Part shown: piece by piece, positions 43,628-56,741 of the stretch
How the letters are laid out: the number at the start of each line of letters is the position of its first letter
Position numbering within the stretch: position 1 is the first letter of the stretch
Assembly: GCA_958510875.1 (NCBI GenBank)
Contig: OY294068.1
Location: 191,604,315 to 191,668,314, forward strand
Length of the DNA: 64,000 bases
Direction of reading: 5' to 3'
Origin: Endomychus coccineus
Taxonomy: Eukaryota > Arthropoda > Insecta > Coleoptera > Endomychidae
The notes under the pieces: model-generated
What the model saw: the letters and a program-made list of their open reading frames with translations, nothing else
The model's database searches: none
What the model was told of the DNA's origin: nothing
Program-made: the position numbers and the translations under genes

Positions 43628-44285
43628 TTAAAACCGACCCAAAGCGGGTCCGTTACAAAGTGATAAACTTTCTTGAGAAATGGTGTGACCTGTATTCAAA
43701 ATATGTTCGGCTACCGCTGGTTTTTCACCATTATTTTTCTTTATATAGGCAAAATATTTCTTATAACGAGTTAAAATGTTCTTTCTAGTTTGACCCACAT
43801 AGCATTTTGAACACTTCCTCACAATTGATTTTGTAAATCCCGGGCTTGTCGGAACTTCATCAAAGGTGTTGCCTGAACGGCTTTTTTTTAGCTTGCACCT
43901 GTAAACTGGTTGTATTGCAAATTTAGAAAACAAACTATGAAATTTATTAATTACTGAAGAATGATAAGTGAAACTTTGAATTTTATTGAACTATTTGAAG
44001 GTAATGGCTCTAATTTTGTTACGTTCCAATTTCCTTTTTTGTTTAGAAATTAAATTATTGATCAAAGATATGTGGTAACCATAGTCCAACGCAATTTGCT
44101 GAAGTTTCTCAACTTTGTTGTTATAATTTTGCTGGCTCAAAAGGACGTTCAATAATCTATGAACTAGACTATTAAACAGAGCTATTTTATATCTAAATGG
44201 TGTAGCTGAATCTGCCGTATAAGGGATCACCCTTTCTTTCAATAGTGTTATAATATATCCACAGTGTGAACTCTTTTATAGTTTA
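43628..44285 (-). pseudogene. PLE2 polymerase C-terminus and GIY-YIG endonuclease
   Basis: The minus strand begins RVIPYTADSATPFRYKIALF with NSLVHRLLNV (the RT C-terminal block), then IALDYGYHISLINNLISKQK. After one stop it continues FAIQPVYRCKLKK, KCSKCYVGQTRKNILTRYKK and KPAVAEHILNTGHTI. The KC-YVGQT..N...RY stretch is the GIY-YIG signature of Penelope-like elements and differs clearly from PLE1. The frame is cut after NTGHTI at about 43640 by unrelated sequence. Upstream (44245-44280) an antisense stretch of the PLE2 terminal repeat abuts the coding part, suggesting the same fold-back habit as PLE1. Confidence 0.85.
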
Positions 44286-44289
44286 TGAT

Positions 44290-46590
44290 TTTCTTGCCAA
44301 ATTCTAGATTTGCTTCGAGTTGTTCTATTGTCCAAACAGTGAATCGCCAACCCAGCAAATAATCATTGGACTTGACTTCTTGAGTTAGTGTGATTTTATG
44401 AACACGTAGGCCAAAATTCTTTTACCACAGTGTAGAGAAAGACCCAATTGCTGAGAAACTCACCGAATCGATAATTCTCCTCATCCCTTACTAGTCTTTC
44501 TCTCAAAAGGACGATAATGTTGACTCGAATCGAGTAGCACGATTATTAAGGCAAAACTGTTTTATTAATTATCAATTACATTTCAGTTAAATATCAATAG
44601 TAACTATAGTTTAGAAAGCCGTTTAGAACACCCGCAAACATAAATGGAATTAGGATATTTTTTGTTCCTTTGTATTTTCAAGCAAGACAGAAACGGAAAA
44701 TAAACTTTCCGAATCACTTCCAAGTAATGTTATTGTAGTGTGTTAAGATATCGACAAAGATATGAGGTTGTTTCTTACAAATTCAATAGAAAACTATAAA
44801 TCAGTCATTCAGCAGAAAGAGACAATTCTAAAGAAAGCCAATGAGTTTCAGAATATTGTTATAAAGATCCGCTGTTAATTTATAATCGACGTAAAACTGA
44901 CGAGTATTAGGGTCGCTTTAATGTCTCCAATTTGTGAAGTTACAAATACAGGTAACCATATTTGTATCCAATTTATATCAAATTGTAATAGTTCAATTAT
45001 AACTACGTTAACAAGGAATTCTGATTACAACATAAAATTAGTTTATCCCAACCAGACAGATAGTTTTTTTTAAGCATCTCTCTCTCTCCCTGATTGGTTG
45101 AAATCAACCCAGCAAGTTTACTGGTTCAGGAGAAATGTTAAGTCAAGGTTATAAAACCCACAACCGAAGCAATATTCAGTTATTTTTAACTTCTTTGATT
45201 GTTCCTTCCTTTGATAAATTCACGAGTCTTAATATTTGTTAGTAAAACCATGTAAGTTCTCCTTTATTATCTGGTTTTGGTTTAAAGGTATGTGGTGGCA
45301 AAGTCGAGTCCAGTTTCAATTCAGGTTAGCTTCTGTTGAATCAATATAAATTTTTATAATTGGAATTTCCTCGCATAAGGTGACTTTAGTGAACTCAGTT
45401 CTTGATTAATAAGTAAAAGTATTAAGTAACCCTTTCAAAAAAAGGGTTATTAAGTAAATATCTGGAAAGGTTGGATGAATAAAGAATGCAGTTGATTTGA
45501 ACTAAATAAATATAGACGTCAGAGTATAAGGGGAAAAAATATTTATTACATTATAACGACCATAATTGGATGGAGCCACGTAAAGTTGTTGCAACATGAG
45601 AATGTTTGTGATAAATTTGAATAATTTGCAAACGTTCATCAAGCGTGTAGCTACGGCAAATATTGCCAAGTAAAACTGACATAAAAACAATCCTTAGATG
45701 TTACTATGAATATGGTTTGACAGTCAAAAGGTTTCTAAGGCCCCCATTGGAAATTCCGTTACAATACAATCTTGAATATACATTTCAAGAAAACAGAAAC
45801 AAATAAGCCGATTATTTCGTTTCCTGTTCTGGACCTTAATGATGTTCTAGACCAATGATTGAAGTTTCATATTTAGAGAAAATTTGCATTATTCATTATT
45901 GATGGACGCCAATCTACCCTTCGGGAATTACTTGTTTGTGAATTGATCGTCCACAAAATGCGTGGATGCTAAATCATCAACTCATGCTCATTATGCTTTG
46001 CAAGTAATTCGTATAGTATTACTTCGGAAATACAAATTACTTAGATTTTAAGCTTCTTTATTTTTACATGACCTACTTTATACAAGATAAATATGGAATT
46101 GAAAAGATCAGTGACGTATTGACATTTTCAAAATCACGAATAAACTGATTGCCTGTTATATAAAAGCTACATGCCAAACCTGGAAATAAGATAGCTCATA
46201 TTTAAGCCCCCTTTTCCCGGATTACCTACTTATTATTACAGCTAGAGGGAATTGTCAAAAGTGAGAGATAAACTTTCAACTATATCTCAAAGAATTGTAA
46301 TTCCCATTAAGATATTTAAAATTCCACCGAATCAGATTTAACTTCTAAACTGCTCTTGTGAGATCAAAGCCGTCTGAAATTACTTTATTAAGCACGGTAG
46401 GCAAAGCTTATATACGCGCTAGTGAGGAAGCAATAAAATCATCTTGTAACACTCAAAGCATTTCGTTAAAATGATCAAATCCCTTGCCTAAGACGAGTTC
46501 ATGACTGCTACTCGCTTCGACTTCCTTTTGATATCATAATGGGAGGTGTACGTGTAGTTTTCCAAACGACCAAGTCCTCTAGTACTTTTT
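44290..46590. other. No recognised gene
   Basis: Nothing recognised. At 45155-45185 TTATAAAACC followed by TTCAGTT could be a TATA-initiator pair, but no dependent gene or LTR is visible. Confidence 0.4.
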
Positions 46591-46594
46591 TATA

Positions 46595-47016
46595 TACAGA
46601 TTGAGTTCAAATCAGCGGTGAACATACATTTTTGTGAGTTAAAGCGAGTAACACTGTATTGTTTTGCAAGAGAAACTAGCTCTGTAGTGGGTTGTATCAA
46701 CCTATATGCGATGCGCCCAAGTCGACCAACTCTCACTTCAGTTAGGACTGCAACTCGCGCTAGAAGTACGGTTATACATTAATTTCACAATTTGTAATAC
46801 CTCATAATTTTGAACCAATAAAATAAATTTGCAGCACCTACTTCAATTCAATTTTAGTTTTAGCAACATCTTATAGATAATTATTTTATGCTTACCCCAC
46901 AACAGCTCAGAAACTATTCGGATGCTAGACATGTGGCAGTTATCCGATGAATAGAACGCCCATTTATCTCATCTTCGAATCTCGCTGGTACTTAGTAGAT
47001 TTAAACTCAATCTGTA
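46595..47016. mobile_element. MITE, 422 bp, mariner-superfamily-like
   Basis: The ends are inverted TACAGATTGAGTT(C/T)AAATC (18 of 19 match) with TA on both outer sides (46593-46594 and 47017-47018). No coding capacity. The TA duplication and TACAG end point to mobilisation by a Tc1/mariner-type transposase. Confidence 0.8.
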
Positions 47017-47349
47017 TAATATGATGTAATATTTGATTTATTTGAATGCTTGTTTGGATTAGACAAATACCGGAAATCTATAGCCGCCATTAAAGAAAGC
47101 TATGTCAGCCATCTGTTTTACTTCATTTCTAATGACAAAGCGATTCGATTATTATTATTACGGCTGTAGTTTCTACTGCGTCCACTACTGAATTCCCCTT
47201 TGGATACGCCGGGGAGCGTCAGATTCGCAAGAAAAATTAGGATTTTTCCAGGCCCCAATGATGTAATTTCCTTTACGGTCATGTTATATGATCCGAAGTA
47301 TTTGCGGAGTTTCCATTGAGTTGGCAATTCTTGTCATGAATTCTGTCAT

Positions 47350-48000
47350 GATCCTCAGGTTGTTGCTGCTTTCCTGTATGCATTACAAGACATCCTTTTT
47401 CCTAAATGTGTTGGACTGTCTGTGTCTCGGATGAAGACTTAGTGCAGTGTCATCTGTTCCGAAGATTTTCTACTGTCCTATTATCGGCTTTTCAGCTCCC
47501 TTGCAGATGACTCTATGTCCTGGGACCAAGTGGAAGTAGTTTCAGTTCTGTACCCTAAGGTGTTTAGTTTAGTTTTACAGTTAAGAACTATGGTTGAGCT
47601 AATTATGTTTGGCCTCAGCTCTTTAATGACTGCTTGACATGATGACTATAAGCTTTTCGTGCTTTCACCAGATTGACTTGTGCGCATCTCTCAATTGTAT
47701 GGACTTCCGCATAAAATATACTGGTATATTGAACATAGGTTCCGAGTAGTTGGTAGTAGCCCGAAGACTACGGCCCCCGTTCCATCTGCTGTTCTGGATC
47801 AATCGTTATACCAACAGATTGCTCCCTTCCTAACTGGGTGAACTTTTCCCTGTCTCCACTCTCCTTTGTGTCCAAGCTGCGTTAGGAAGTCAGTGTAAAC
47901 GTGAACACCTTGCCTAACCTTATCCTTTAGTGATATGAGTATTGCATGCTTCATCTCCAAAGATTCTTTATGCTTCCACCGAAGTTGTATGCCTCTCTGA
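47350..48000 (-). pseudogene. R1/LOA-like LINE RNase H relic
   Basis: The minus strand shows SIFYAEVHTIERCAQVNLVK, then a region like the RNase H core, with LGPRT near a WVPGHRG position. Stops are frequent. The AEV-IERCAQ block matches the start of the LINE RNase H seen at 11.7 and 12.6 kb. It is a strongly decayed copy. Confidence 0.6.
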
Positions 48001-49115
48001 GTTTCTTATTTGTTTATGTTAAGCATAGACTCACATGCGATTTAGATATAGATAACTTTTGTTCGAAAGTAAGTAACATGTGGTCAAAAACCAAGCGTAA
48101 TCATATGAAATAATTATTTGATTGTATCCATACACACCTGAAACATTCGAACATACTTATTTCCAGTAAAAAAAATAGATTCTGCCACAACACAACACCC
48201 TCCAGAGAAAGTTTACTCTACAACGAAAAAGTGACAAAACAGAAATAATGATAGATATGTCATATTTTAGGATGGATCGATGTAGAGATCGTCATTACAT
48301 ATCATTAGTTTCGGTATAAATATCAATGACCAAAAGTAATCTCGCGACAAGCACATAAAAGCGTGCCGATCCCGCGAGGCGTTATTTTCATGGAAATTAG
48401 GATTTACCCGGATGCAAACGAGGTTCATAAAGTATTCCTTTATGGTTCTTCACATCATATTTTAATGAAAAATGCGAAATTAGAATACCTCATCATTGGC
48501 TCAGAGGTTTTCGTTGCATAAATTTGCAAATCTTATGGCTTATGTTTATGGAAGAGAGATTCTTGCGAAGTACATTGTTTTGGAATAAGAGTAAGCTGGT
48601 TGTCGGTGAATGCTCGAGGCATTTGCATTGGAAATTAGAAGGTGGCATTACTTTTGCATCAGGAACTCGGAACATTCTTACGCTATCAATTTGCATATAC
48701 TCGTGGCGCTAAAGAGTGCATTGCAATTTGCTGATGTCATTATACCATTTTACTTTAAAATCGGACTAAGATAAAAATCATTAATATAATTACCGGAAAC
48801 TTAAATGTTCCATTCCTTCAAATTATTTGAATATTCCATTCTTGGCTTCAAAGAGTTCGAATGGGACCTATTCTCATAAAGCTACAGCGTTATCCATTAT
48901 CCATATAATTATCCCTTCCTTCTGATGTTTTACAGGGGTTAGTTCAAGGAACACTATTTTTCATCCATAGTATTTGATAAGCTATCGACGTCGCTTGTTA
49001 TTAATGAAGGCTCTAATGGAATCTTATTCGTTTTTACTTCCTCACTATACGTAGTATAAATAGTGTAAGGGAAATATTGTAATATAGCCGTTTTCAGTAT
49101 TTCTGAATTGCTATA
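48001..49115. other. No recognised gene
   Basis: The 48490-48715 segment is open on both strands but shows no motif. Confidence 0.35.
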
Positions 49116-49118
49116 GAC

Positions 49119-49600
49119 CAGGGCTTACTAACCTTTTTCAAATCACGACCCCAAAATTCAAGCAATAATTTATTACATAATCTATTCAAACTGGAATATC
49201 TTCACAAACTGCTTCAGTGCGATTTCTGCGCTTGTTTCTTGGTGCACATCATCTGTAATCTTGGTGGTATCTTTGAAATGGCAGGACGGGGGTTTTCAAA
49301 ATCAAGTAGAGTTGATGAATATTTGGGCATTCAGTGACAAATGGTTTATTTGTCCCGTTTCTATCAAGAATGGATTCTGAACCCAAATCTCCGTTTCAAA
49401 ATCGACAGATGGAAATTACTTTTTCATCTGGGTCTCTAAGCATATCAGGTGCTCAAAGTTGATCCTTTGAAATGTTATTTCCAAGGAGAAATTCATTGGT
49501 GGAACTAAAGCTCCATTTTTCACCCTGTCCTCCAAATTTCTACTTTCTTGGCATCACCAAGAATTATGTTTTTAATCTTAAATACGTTACAATTTGCTCC
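49119..49600 (-). pseudogene. hAT element 3' end (ZBED-type transposase C-terminus)
   Basis: The plus-strand end CAGGGCTTACTAACCTTTTT followed by CACGACCCC is the well-known hAT terminus form (CAGTGGTTCTCAACCTTTTT type). On the minus strand, upstream of it, the translation gives FETEIWVQNPFLI, INHLSLNAQIF and, after a shift, PPRLQMMCTKKQAQKSH then stop, the typical C-terminus of ZBED-like hAT transposases (W..NPF, KQ.Q.SH-stop). The N-terminal part and the other end were not found. Frameshifted. Confidence 0.68.
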
Positions 49601-51220
49601 TTGTAGTCCCGAATTCAAGTAATCCAACTTTCCACATTTTTTTCAGGCTATTTTTGATATGATGTCTGTGTGTATGTGTAACCCATTGTGGAGACAATTG
49701 CACCGTTCCTATTGGTCGTATGGATTTTAAATTTTGCAGACCACTTTGAAGTAGTGAAAATAGGAACTGTATTGTTTTTGGGCACATCAGACCCGTTTCA
49801 AGTGGTATTTCTGACATTCATCTTCAGTTTTTCAAATGGAATTATAGTATTTTAGTGGATCGTAAGGATAACTGTGTTTTTCTGATAATAAATATATATG
49901 ACACGAATATATTTAACCTGCAGAAGTGTCCGAAATTCTCATTCTAAGATTCAAGTGACGTCATCGAAGTGTAAAGATGCAGTCTATTTTATTATTAGAA
50001 ATGCTAATGCTGACAGTTTTTGTAGTTATAACTTCATTGATAATAATTATTTATGTCATGGTCTATAAGCATATCGCAAATAGCTGAGCTTGGTCATCAA
50101 AAAAGCACATACTACTACTGCTATAAAATAACAATAACACGGAAGTATTACGACTTTTTGATCAGAAATCAATCTAGAATCTTTAAATTTAATCATTCAC
50201 AGTTAATTTAAAGGGATAGGGGAAGTGTTTGCCCACCGGCAATTATAGCTGAGTACCATCCGTTGAAACTTCTGCAGACTACAGCGTTCTCTCAGCACTT
50301 TTTTGTTTGGATTCATGCCACGAAGCAAATGCTGCTGCGTATGTGACTATGAGTCCAGTCCAAGAAAAGTGTTCGCCCCGCTTTGGACATATTGGATTTA
50401 GTAACCCGGACTTATATGAAAATGGACTATAATGAAAATATTATTATTAACAATTTCTAACCGACATGTTTCCAATTAGTTTAGTGGACATTCTGCCGAT
50501 GGTTAGACTTGCATGTTTCTGGAACACTTCAAAGGAAGAATAATGCATTCGATGTCCACGGTTTCGCAGTTTTCCATCACGGTGGTTAGATTTCTTTCGA
50601 GAGGGTATGAATAGAATTTTCTATGGATCGTAATTACCCTACCTCAACGTTTACTCCGGAAAACGCTAGTTTTATTATGTTAACGGAAGTTTGAATGTTG
50701 AAATTCTTATGCCGTACGTTTTACGTAATTCAAGTATGAGCATCTGTTCTAAATTATCTTGAAAAGTTCTGAATAAAAGTTTCGTTCTTTCTTCCGGCGT
50801 TTTATTTATATCATCGACCTGGGACCCAAGCTGTTTCTCCATTCATACCAAATCCTATAAATTCCACACATGGAAGACCATAACTCAGGTGAAAGGGAAC
50901 GTTTTGCAGACCCAGATTGTGATGGATCTTCGTAGGGTATCTGTAGTTATTCACAAAGGAAATAGATTCCGCGTGGTTATGATATTAATTAAACGTTTCG
51001 CTGGCTTCGTTTGATTAACTGACCCAAGAAAAAGATATAAACGTGCAAAAATTAAGTTATCATTTTAGCACTGTTCTTATCTTAATGTTCATTAGAATTT
51101 ATGAAGAATGTTACCTGCGTTATCATGAATAATGCACCATGAAGTCCTTTTGTGATCGGTTGAGTGTAATGCATTTGCGCAAACAGTTGCAATTGATATA
51201 CAGGATGATTATAAAACACT
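49601..51220. other. No recognised gene
   Basis: Nothing recognised. Confidence 0.4.
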
Positions 51221-51224
51221 TGTA

Positions 51225-51850
51225 CAAACTTCAATTTAAGGGTGAATCTTTGACTAATTTCAAGATAAATAGGTCATATGAACATGGGTTCGCGAGCCTA
51301 CGCGTCTGTGTTATGTCGTGTCCCTTTAGCCAGGACAGTTTAATGTTGTTAGCGTTTGTTGCTTGGCCTAGGGTGATATTGCTTTCTGATACTAGTTTGG
51401 AGGTGATCTTGCTCCTGCTTATAGCTAGTATTGCAGCTCTGCTATCTGTATTGCCTATTAGGGGTATTTTTAGGGATATGTTCAAATCATTCGAGTAAAT
51501 ACCCTCCTCTTCATTCATGGCTCCCGTATCCTTTGAGGACGTAGTGAGGTGATACGTTGTCTCTTTACATGCCGAGAGATGGTGCCTTTCAGACCTCCTC
51601 CTCTAATGTCTACCTCCCTTACTTTCCTTGTAACAGAGTTCTATTGCATTCAGTTGTAGTGCAGGTGCTGTATCCGGTTCCTCCACGTAAATGTCTAGAG
51701 GAGGGAGGCAGAGCATTGTTGTTGCGCGTAGTGTAGTTCTTTGAAACTCATGTAGTTATTTTATTGAGGTCTTTCATCTGGACACCAGATCAGTGCAGCA
51801 TCCGATGTTTTATGACTACCTCCTAGAGCCATAATCTTTGGAGACTGCCC
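51225..51850 (-). pseudogene. R1/LOA-like LINE fragment with RNase H
   Basis: The minus strand starts with an RNNNALPP-LDIYVEEPDTAP block (the LGLPPLDIYV region after RT). It then has LNISLKIPLIGNTDSRAAIL, AISRSKITSKLVSESNITLG and NANNIKLSWLKGH, the RNase H domain with TDSRAA and a degraded W..GH motif. Frameshifts separate the blocks. It ends near 51225 at unrelated sequence. Confidence 0.78.
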
Positions 51851-52650
51851 ATGTTATTGCGATCGCCAATGCGCGTCGGTCGGCAACAATGCCTATCGAT
51901 CTTAAGAACGAATCGAAATCCTCATGTTGCTACTTGGAAAACGGACGTTCTCCGTACAAGCACATTGCCTGTCGTGAAGCTAATTGTATAACATTGCTGC
52001 TCACTTCGTTTCGAATTGTATCTAGTTTTCAATTCTTTTAAAAGCGCTATACAAATTATGCAACATATTATGATTGCTTATGGCATGCAGAATATAATAT
52101 GTGTCATTCCGAGAAACTTGTTCAAGAAAGCGTGAAATTTGCTCATGTATGTTCGTTAAAGAGAATTTCTCATTGAAGACCTGCTGCAGGCATAATGTGG
52201 TTTAGAATTAACCCAGAAATGCTTATTTGCCACATCAACGGATAAATGCATATCTACGTATATCACCACCCCCAGGCGCAATATGTTGTACGTTCGCTGA
52301 TATCCATATTAATGTACCCTCACAGCTTTGAAGCCACGTTTTACCAAGATTACTCCGAGCTTACTGGCTTGTTACTTACTTAATTTTAAATAATTCATAC
52401 ATATTTAACAATTTATTACTTCAAGCATGAATTTGTACAACCTCTAGAATCCATTATAACAGCTTGATCAAAGAAAATCTTTACATAAAATACGGATTCA
52501 AATATGATGAACGAACATTCAACAAAATTTTTATGTACGATGAAAATCAATTGAGATATAAACGTTACAAGTTGGTGATAGAGTGTGATACACATTATTT
52601 TCGAGGTTTTTTGAGCTTAAATTTAAAAATAAACTTCCTACTAGGTTTAG
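51851..52650. other. No recognised feature
   Basis: Nothing recognised. Confidence 0.4.
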
Positions 52651-52654
52651 CCTC

Positions 52655-53060
52655 ACCATATTATTGAGTTTTCTCTCAGATAGATCACTCCATGTGGTGG
52701 TTGACGGAGTATCCTCCGATACAATTCCTATCAACGCTGGTGTTCCACAGAAATTTGTTTTGGCCCAAACTTTGTTTCTGTTCCATATGAACGATCTGCT
52801 GGAAGTGATCACCTGTCCCAACCACAGCTTTGCAGATGGTACACTTCAGACCGCTTACATATTGACTAGTTGGGCGACCCGTTAACTCAAAAATTACGTG
52901 AGATGTTGAAAATACAAATTGCAGACTATGGGTCAGATTTGTTACTCGCATAAAAAACTGGAAAAATGATGCAATAACGGAGATAAAAATAAACCATTCT
53001 GAAGGTATTTTCTCTTGTTTGAGGAAATCTTTGAGTTTCCTATGATCCAACTTTGAATGC
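52655..53060 (+). pseudogene. Jockey-like LINE RT fragment
   Basis: Reads FLSDRSLHVVVDGVSSDTIP, then INAGVPQKFVLAQTLFLFHM, NDLLEVITC and SFADG at about 52826-52840, where the catalytic FADD has lost its second Asp. Related to the copy at 26095 by the same VVDGVSSD and FLL/F..NDLL blocks. Truncated on both sides. Confidence 0.82.
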
Positions 53061-53995
53061 TTGTATCTTGGTGTTCGATCAATATTGGTCCTCTAGAGGT
53101 AAAAGTGAAAAACTAGATTCCTTGTTTTTTCATTGCCTTCAATTTTTGTCGTGACACAAAAATACCGAAAAATCGTTCGCAATCATGTTATTTTTCACAA
53201 AGATAGGTTCGTCGTTAACCGTAAATAAGGATGAATTTCACGAAGTGTTAGGGAAGTTCTTAGAATCCATCACTCTATTCATTGTAGTAGTGCCTCTGAA
53301 TGATATTGGCTTACTCCAAAATAATGTTTAAGCCCGTTGTTATTTTTAGTATGTTTGAAGTTCATTGAAATATCTGATCCTTACTATTCTTTTTTTTTTT
53401 TCAAATTTACCCGCATCAACCATTTAGGTTATTAGCGGGGTACAGTAATGTTATACATTGCAAAATATTTACTATTCTTGTTAAAAGGTAAAAATATTTC
53501 TCTCAGTTTGATCAACGTAAAATTTCGAACATCTTTGGTACTCTATCTTACATCTTCCGGATGGATGACTTTGAAGATGTGTTTCATATTTAATTTGGAG
53601 CAGGAGTTATTATGTTGGATATTACTTTTTGGATATAGATATTGAAATAATAGCACTGATGTACTATCTAACAGATCCGGTGATAATAGCATTTAACAAA
53701 ACCACAGAATATGTAGTGCACATATGTACAAACATATATCTTGACGGAATGATTCACATTAACTAAACTTGTTTGTAAACAATACAATGGACGTAAATGA
53801 CTGGAACCAGATAATTGTTTACAGTGTAAACGGCTATTTCAAAGCAGTCTCCAGAATTATTTCATTGTCTCAAGGTTCTACAAACAACCGCTACTTCTAC
53901 ATCGTATATAAATATTCCCAAGTGTGTTATGATCCTCTTGTCACAGAAGCTTAGGATTCGGATGCCGAAATACTGACACCAATTATCAAAATGAT
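53061..53995. other. No recognised gene
   Basis: The part next to 54 kb is probably 3' UTR of the minus-strand LINE that follows; the rest is unassigned. Confidence 0.35.
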
Positions 53996-53999
53996 CATC

Positions 54000-55460
54000 A
54001 GAAATGCACATTGCACTTTAGGTAATCTTTTAAATAAGATATATAAAGTGAAGTAAAGAAAAGTAAAAAGTAAGTTTCTCAATAATAATTGTTGCAAAAT
54101 AATAACAAGATATCAAGAAAACAAGTCAAGCAAAGCAGAAAAAATTTAAAATAAACTACAACGACAAAATTTACTTATTCAAGTATTCATTAACCGTGTA
54201 TGGTTCACATTGCACAATAATATTGAATATTTTATTTTTAAATTCACATAAATTCTTTATACATTGCAACTGGCAAGCTGTTGAAAAATTTGATGAACAT
54301 ATAGGGATAGTGTTTTTCTGTTAGTGTAATAGTATGTTACGTATGTTCTAATTGAAAGATTTTTTGAAATCTGTAAAGAATCTTCTATCAAAATAAAAGG
54401 AAGAGATTGATAAATGTATATTCCAATAACAGTTAGCAAGTTGTTTTTCTTGAAAAAACCGATGCAACTTTGCTTATACCCTAATCCAAATATTATTCGT
54501 ATTGCTCTTTTTTGCTGCCTGAATATCATCTCAACCTGGTAGCTATTATTCCAAACCTCAACAGTTCAATCTCTGTGGGCTAATTATGCGGCCTTGAGGA
54601 ACTCCTATTTGTAGTGACAATTCCCCAGATATGAAATTTTGTCCACCCTCCGAAATGTTCACTCTCCGCCTTCTACATTCTGAATAGCTTTCCATCGAGG
54701 CTAATTTTTTATCTCTGACTCCGTACTTCTCCAGTTTTGCAAGAAGAATTTTATGATCAACCGTGTCAAAAGCATTGGAGATATGAAGAATAAGTCAGCA
54801 TGGTATTTTCCAAGGATTTTATAATTGATTCAATGAATTTAAAAACTGCTGTTTCCGAATTATGGTCCTTAACAAAACCATGTTGACTCTAACTGAAAAT
54901 CTATATTGTATTTTGGGAAAAAATTCATCAATCTATTGCATAGTAGCTTTTCATGCAATATGGAGAATGAAGAAAGCAGACTCTTCCTCTGTTACTTCGA
55001 ATAAGTAGAAAACGTTTTTTAATGCTGGTATTAGTAATTTGCCCTCAGAGTTTGGAGAAAAATGCTTCCATAGTTCAGAGGCAATGTTGACAAAATGAAA
55101 ATTGAAATGTTCTACCAGTGCAAGCCTATCACCAGATAAATTGTATTCTATCTCATCTTTAGTTTTTCCTATAATGGAGTTAACTATGTTCCACATAGTT
55201 TTTGTTTTGTTTCCTGATCTTATAACTTTATTATGAAAATAGTTATGTTTGACCTTTTTAATTGCTTCATCATACAAGACTTTCAATTCTTTATATGCTA
55301 CTAAAAGATATGCATTTTTTTTTCGAGACAATACATATTTTATCGAGATGTTCAGTAACCGTATATATTTGAGGCTATTCAATTGTTTCCCTTTGATGTT
55401 GAAAGTAAATATTTGCGCGGTATGATCTGAAATGATCGACTCCATTATCAATGTTTTGGA
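54000..55460 (-). pseudogene. Jockey/CR1-like LINE, endonuclease C-terminus to RT 3' end
   Basis: The minus strand opens SDHTAQIFTFNIKGKQLNS (SDH is the catalytic C-terminal motif of the AP-type endonuclease). It continues KELKVLYDEAIKKVKHNYFH and KTKTMWNIVNSIIGK (pre-RT linker), an AFDTVDHKILLAKLEKYGV-like RT block A and IGVPQG. After an internal deletion it has WNNSYQVEMIFRQQKRAIRI, IFGLGYKQSC and further C-terminal residues. The catalytic FADD region is deleted. The first 166 residues (54951-55451) are an uninterrupted frame, so decay is moderate. Confidence 0.82.
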
Positions 55461-55469
55461 ATCTGTTAT

Positions 55470-56741
55470 ATTTGTGAAGATGTTATCTGTACATGTCTTC
55501 GATGTAGCTGTGACTCGTGTATATTCATTTATGGTTATTATATTATATATAAATTTACATATTTTGATAGAAAAGCGATTAATATTGGATGGAACCTAAA
55601 ATATATTGCTGTGTTTCAATTAATTCATGTACTTACCACTAAATGAATAGCCTAGAGACGTGAAACGTGAGTTAAAAGGAATAAATTATCGATAACATAG
55701 TGATAACGTAATTACCAAGAATTTACAAATAATCTTAAAGTTTATTCAGAACTCACGAGCAAAAGTCACTTCCAGCTTTACAGACAGTTGAAATAATTAG
55801 CTAACCGGTCTAAATTACCAATCAAGCTGACTCGTTCAATTCTTATCTAGACCAGTATCGGCAAGTATTTTCGTTCGTCTTCTCTCCCAAGAGAATCATC
55901 CAACATTGGCCGCGCACACTTTAGCGGTTGATTTTATCGAACTCATTGGAACTTCCCACAGTTTAACCGTCTAGATATTCCTTTGCTTTGGAGGATTTTC
56001 GAAACTTTTCCCGAATAGCTTCCAGTCGTGAATTCACATGAAAATTACTAATTTATATAGGAAAGCGGAAAAGTTAATAAAGTTAAAGCGAATACATGAT
56101 GGAGAAATCATTCGAGAGATTCCTGAATTAATTCAGTAGGAATACTTACAAGAGAATTAAATATTTCCGTACGGATTCAACTCTTGTGTTTTGTTTGTTT
56201 ATTTGCAGAAATAAACTCCACGCCCGCATAGCTCTACCACACAATTATTCTCAAGCGTGAGTTTATTCCTAAACAAATAATATCAACAAATATTTCGAAT
56301 TTATTCTTATTAACAACTAGGTACATGCCTTCGGAATTTAATTGCGATGAATTGTGATGTTAACTGTAAGATCCTCTATATTGTGATACGTTTATAAATG
56401 TCTTTAACCTACAGATAATTGCAAATGATTGCATTCGTAACCGAAATATGCTCTAATTTTGCGACAGCCCCTGACGTCGCCGATTTGTTGAAATTTGCAA
56501 TAATTATTCGTTACAACATTAATATAAAAAATTGTACATCAGCGGAAATTTTATATTGAACTCTATACACGTAGTAAAACGTTTATTCGAATTTGCAACT
56601 ATTCATGGGAGTGTCATATTGTTGTAAACATTTATTATGTTGCGCAATGGTCTCCAAATATTTGGTTAATCTGGATAATAGATGCTACTGCTATAGCATT
56701 CGGATCAGTTTCGTATATTTGAAGATGTATTATGCTGTTAC
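55470..56741 (-). other. Intron sequence 3' of the neurobeachin exon
   Basis: Non-coding by inspection, AT-rich. It begins at the GT donor of the exon (56740-56741 on plus, read in reverse). No downstream exon was found in it. Confidence 0.6.

Noticed and set aside
45150..45190. TATA plus initiator as a promoter
   Set aside because: No gene or LTR begins within reach; TATAAAA words are expected by chance in AT-rich DNA.
48493..48712. Open frames on both strands as a conserved host exon
   Set aside because: No recognisable protein similarity and no flanking splice signals that would favour one strand.
53955..54000. CTGATGATC on the minus strand as another hammerhead
   Set aside because: No GAAA at the required position and no pairing for stem II; it lies in the 3' region of a LINE.
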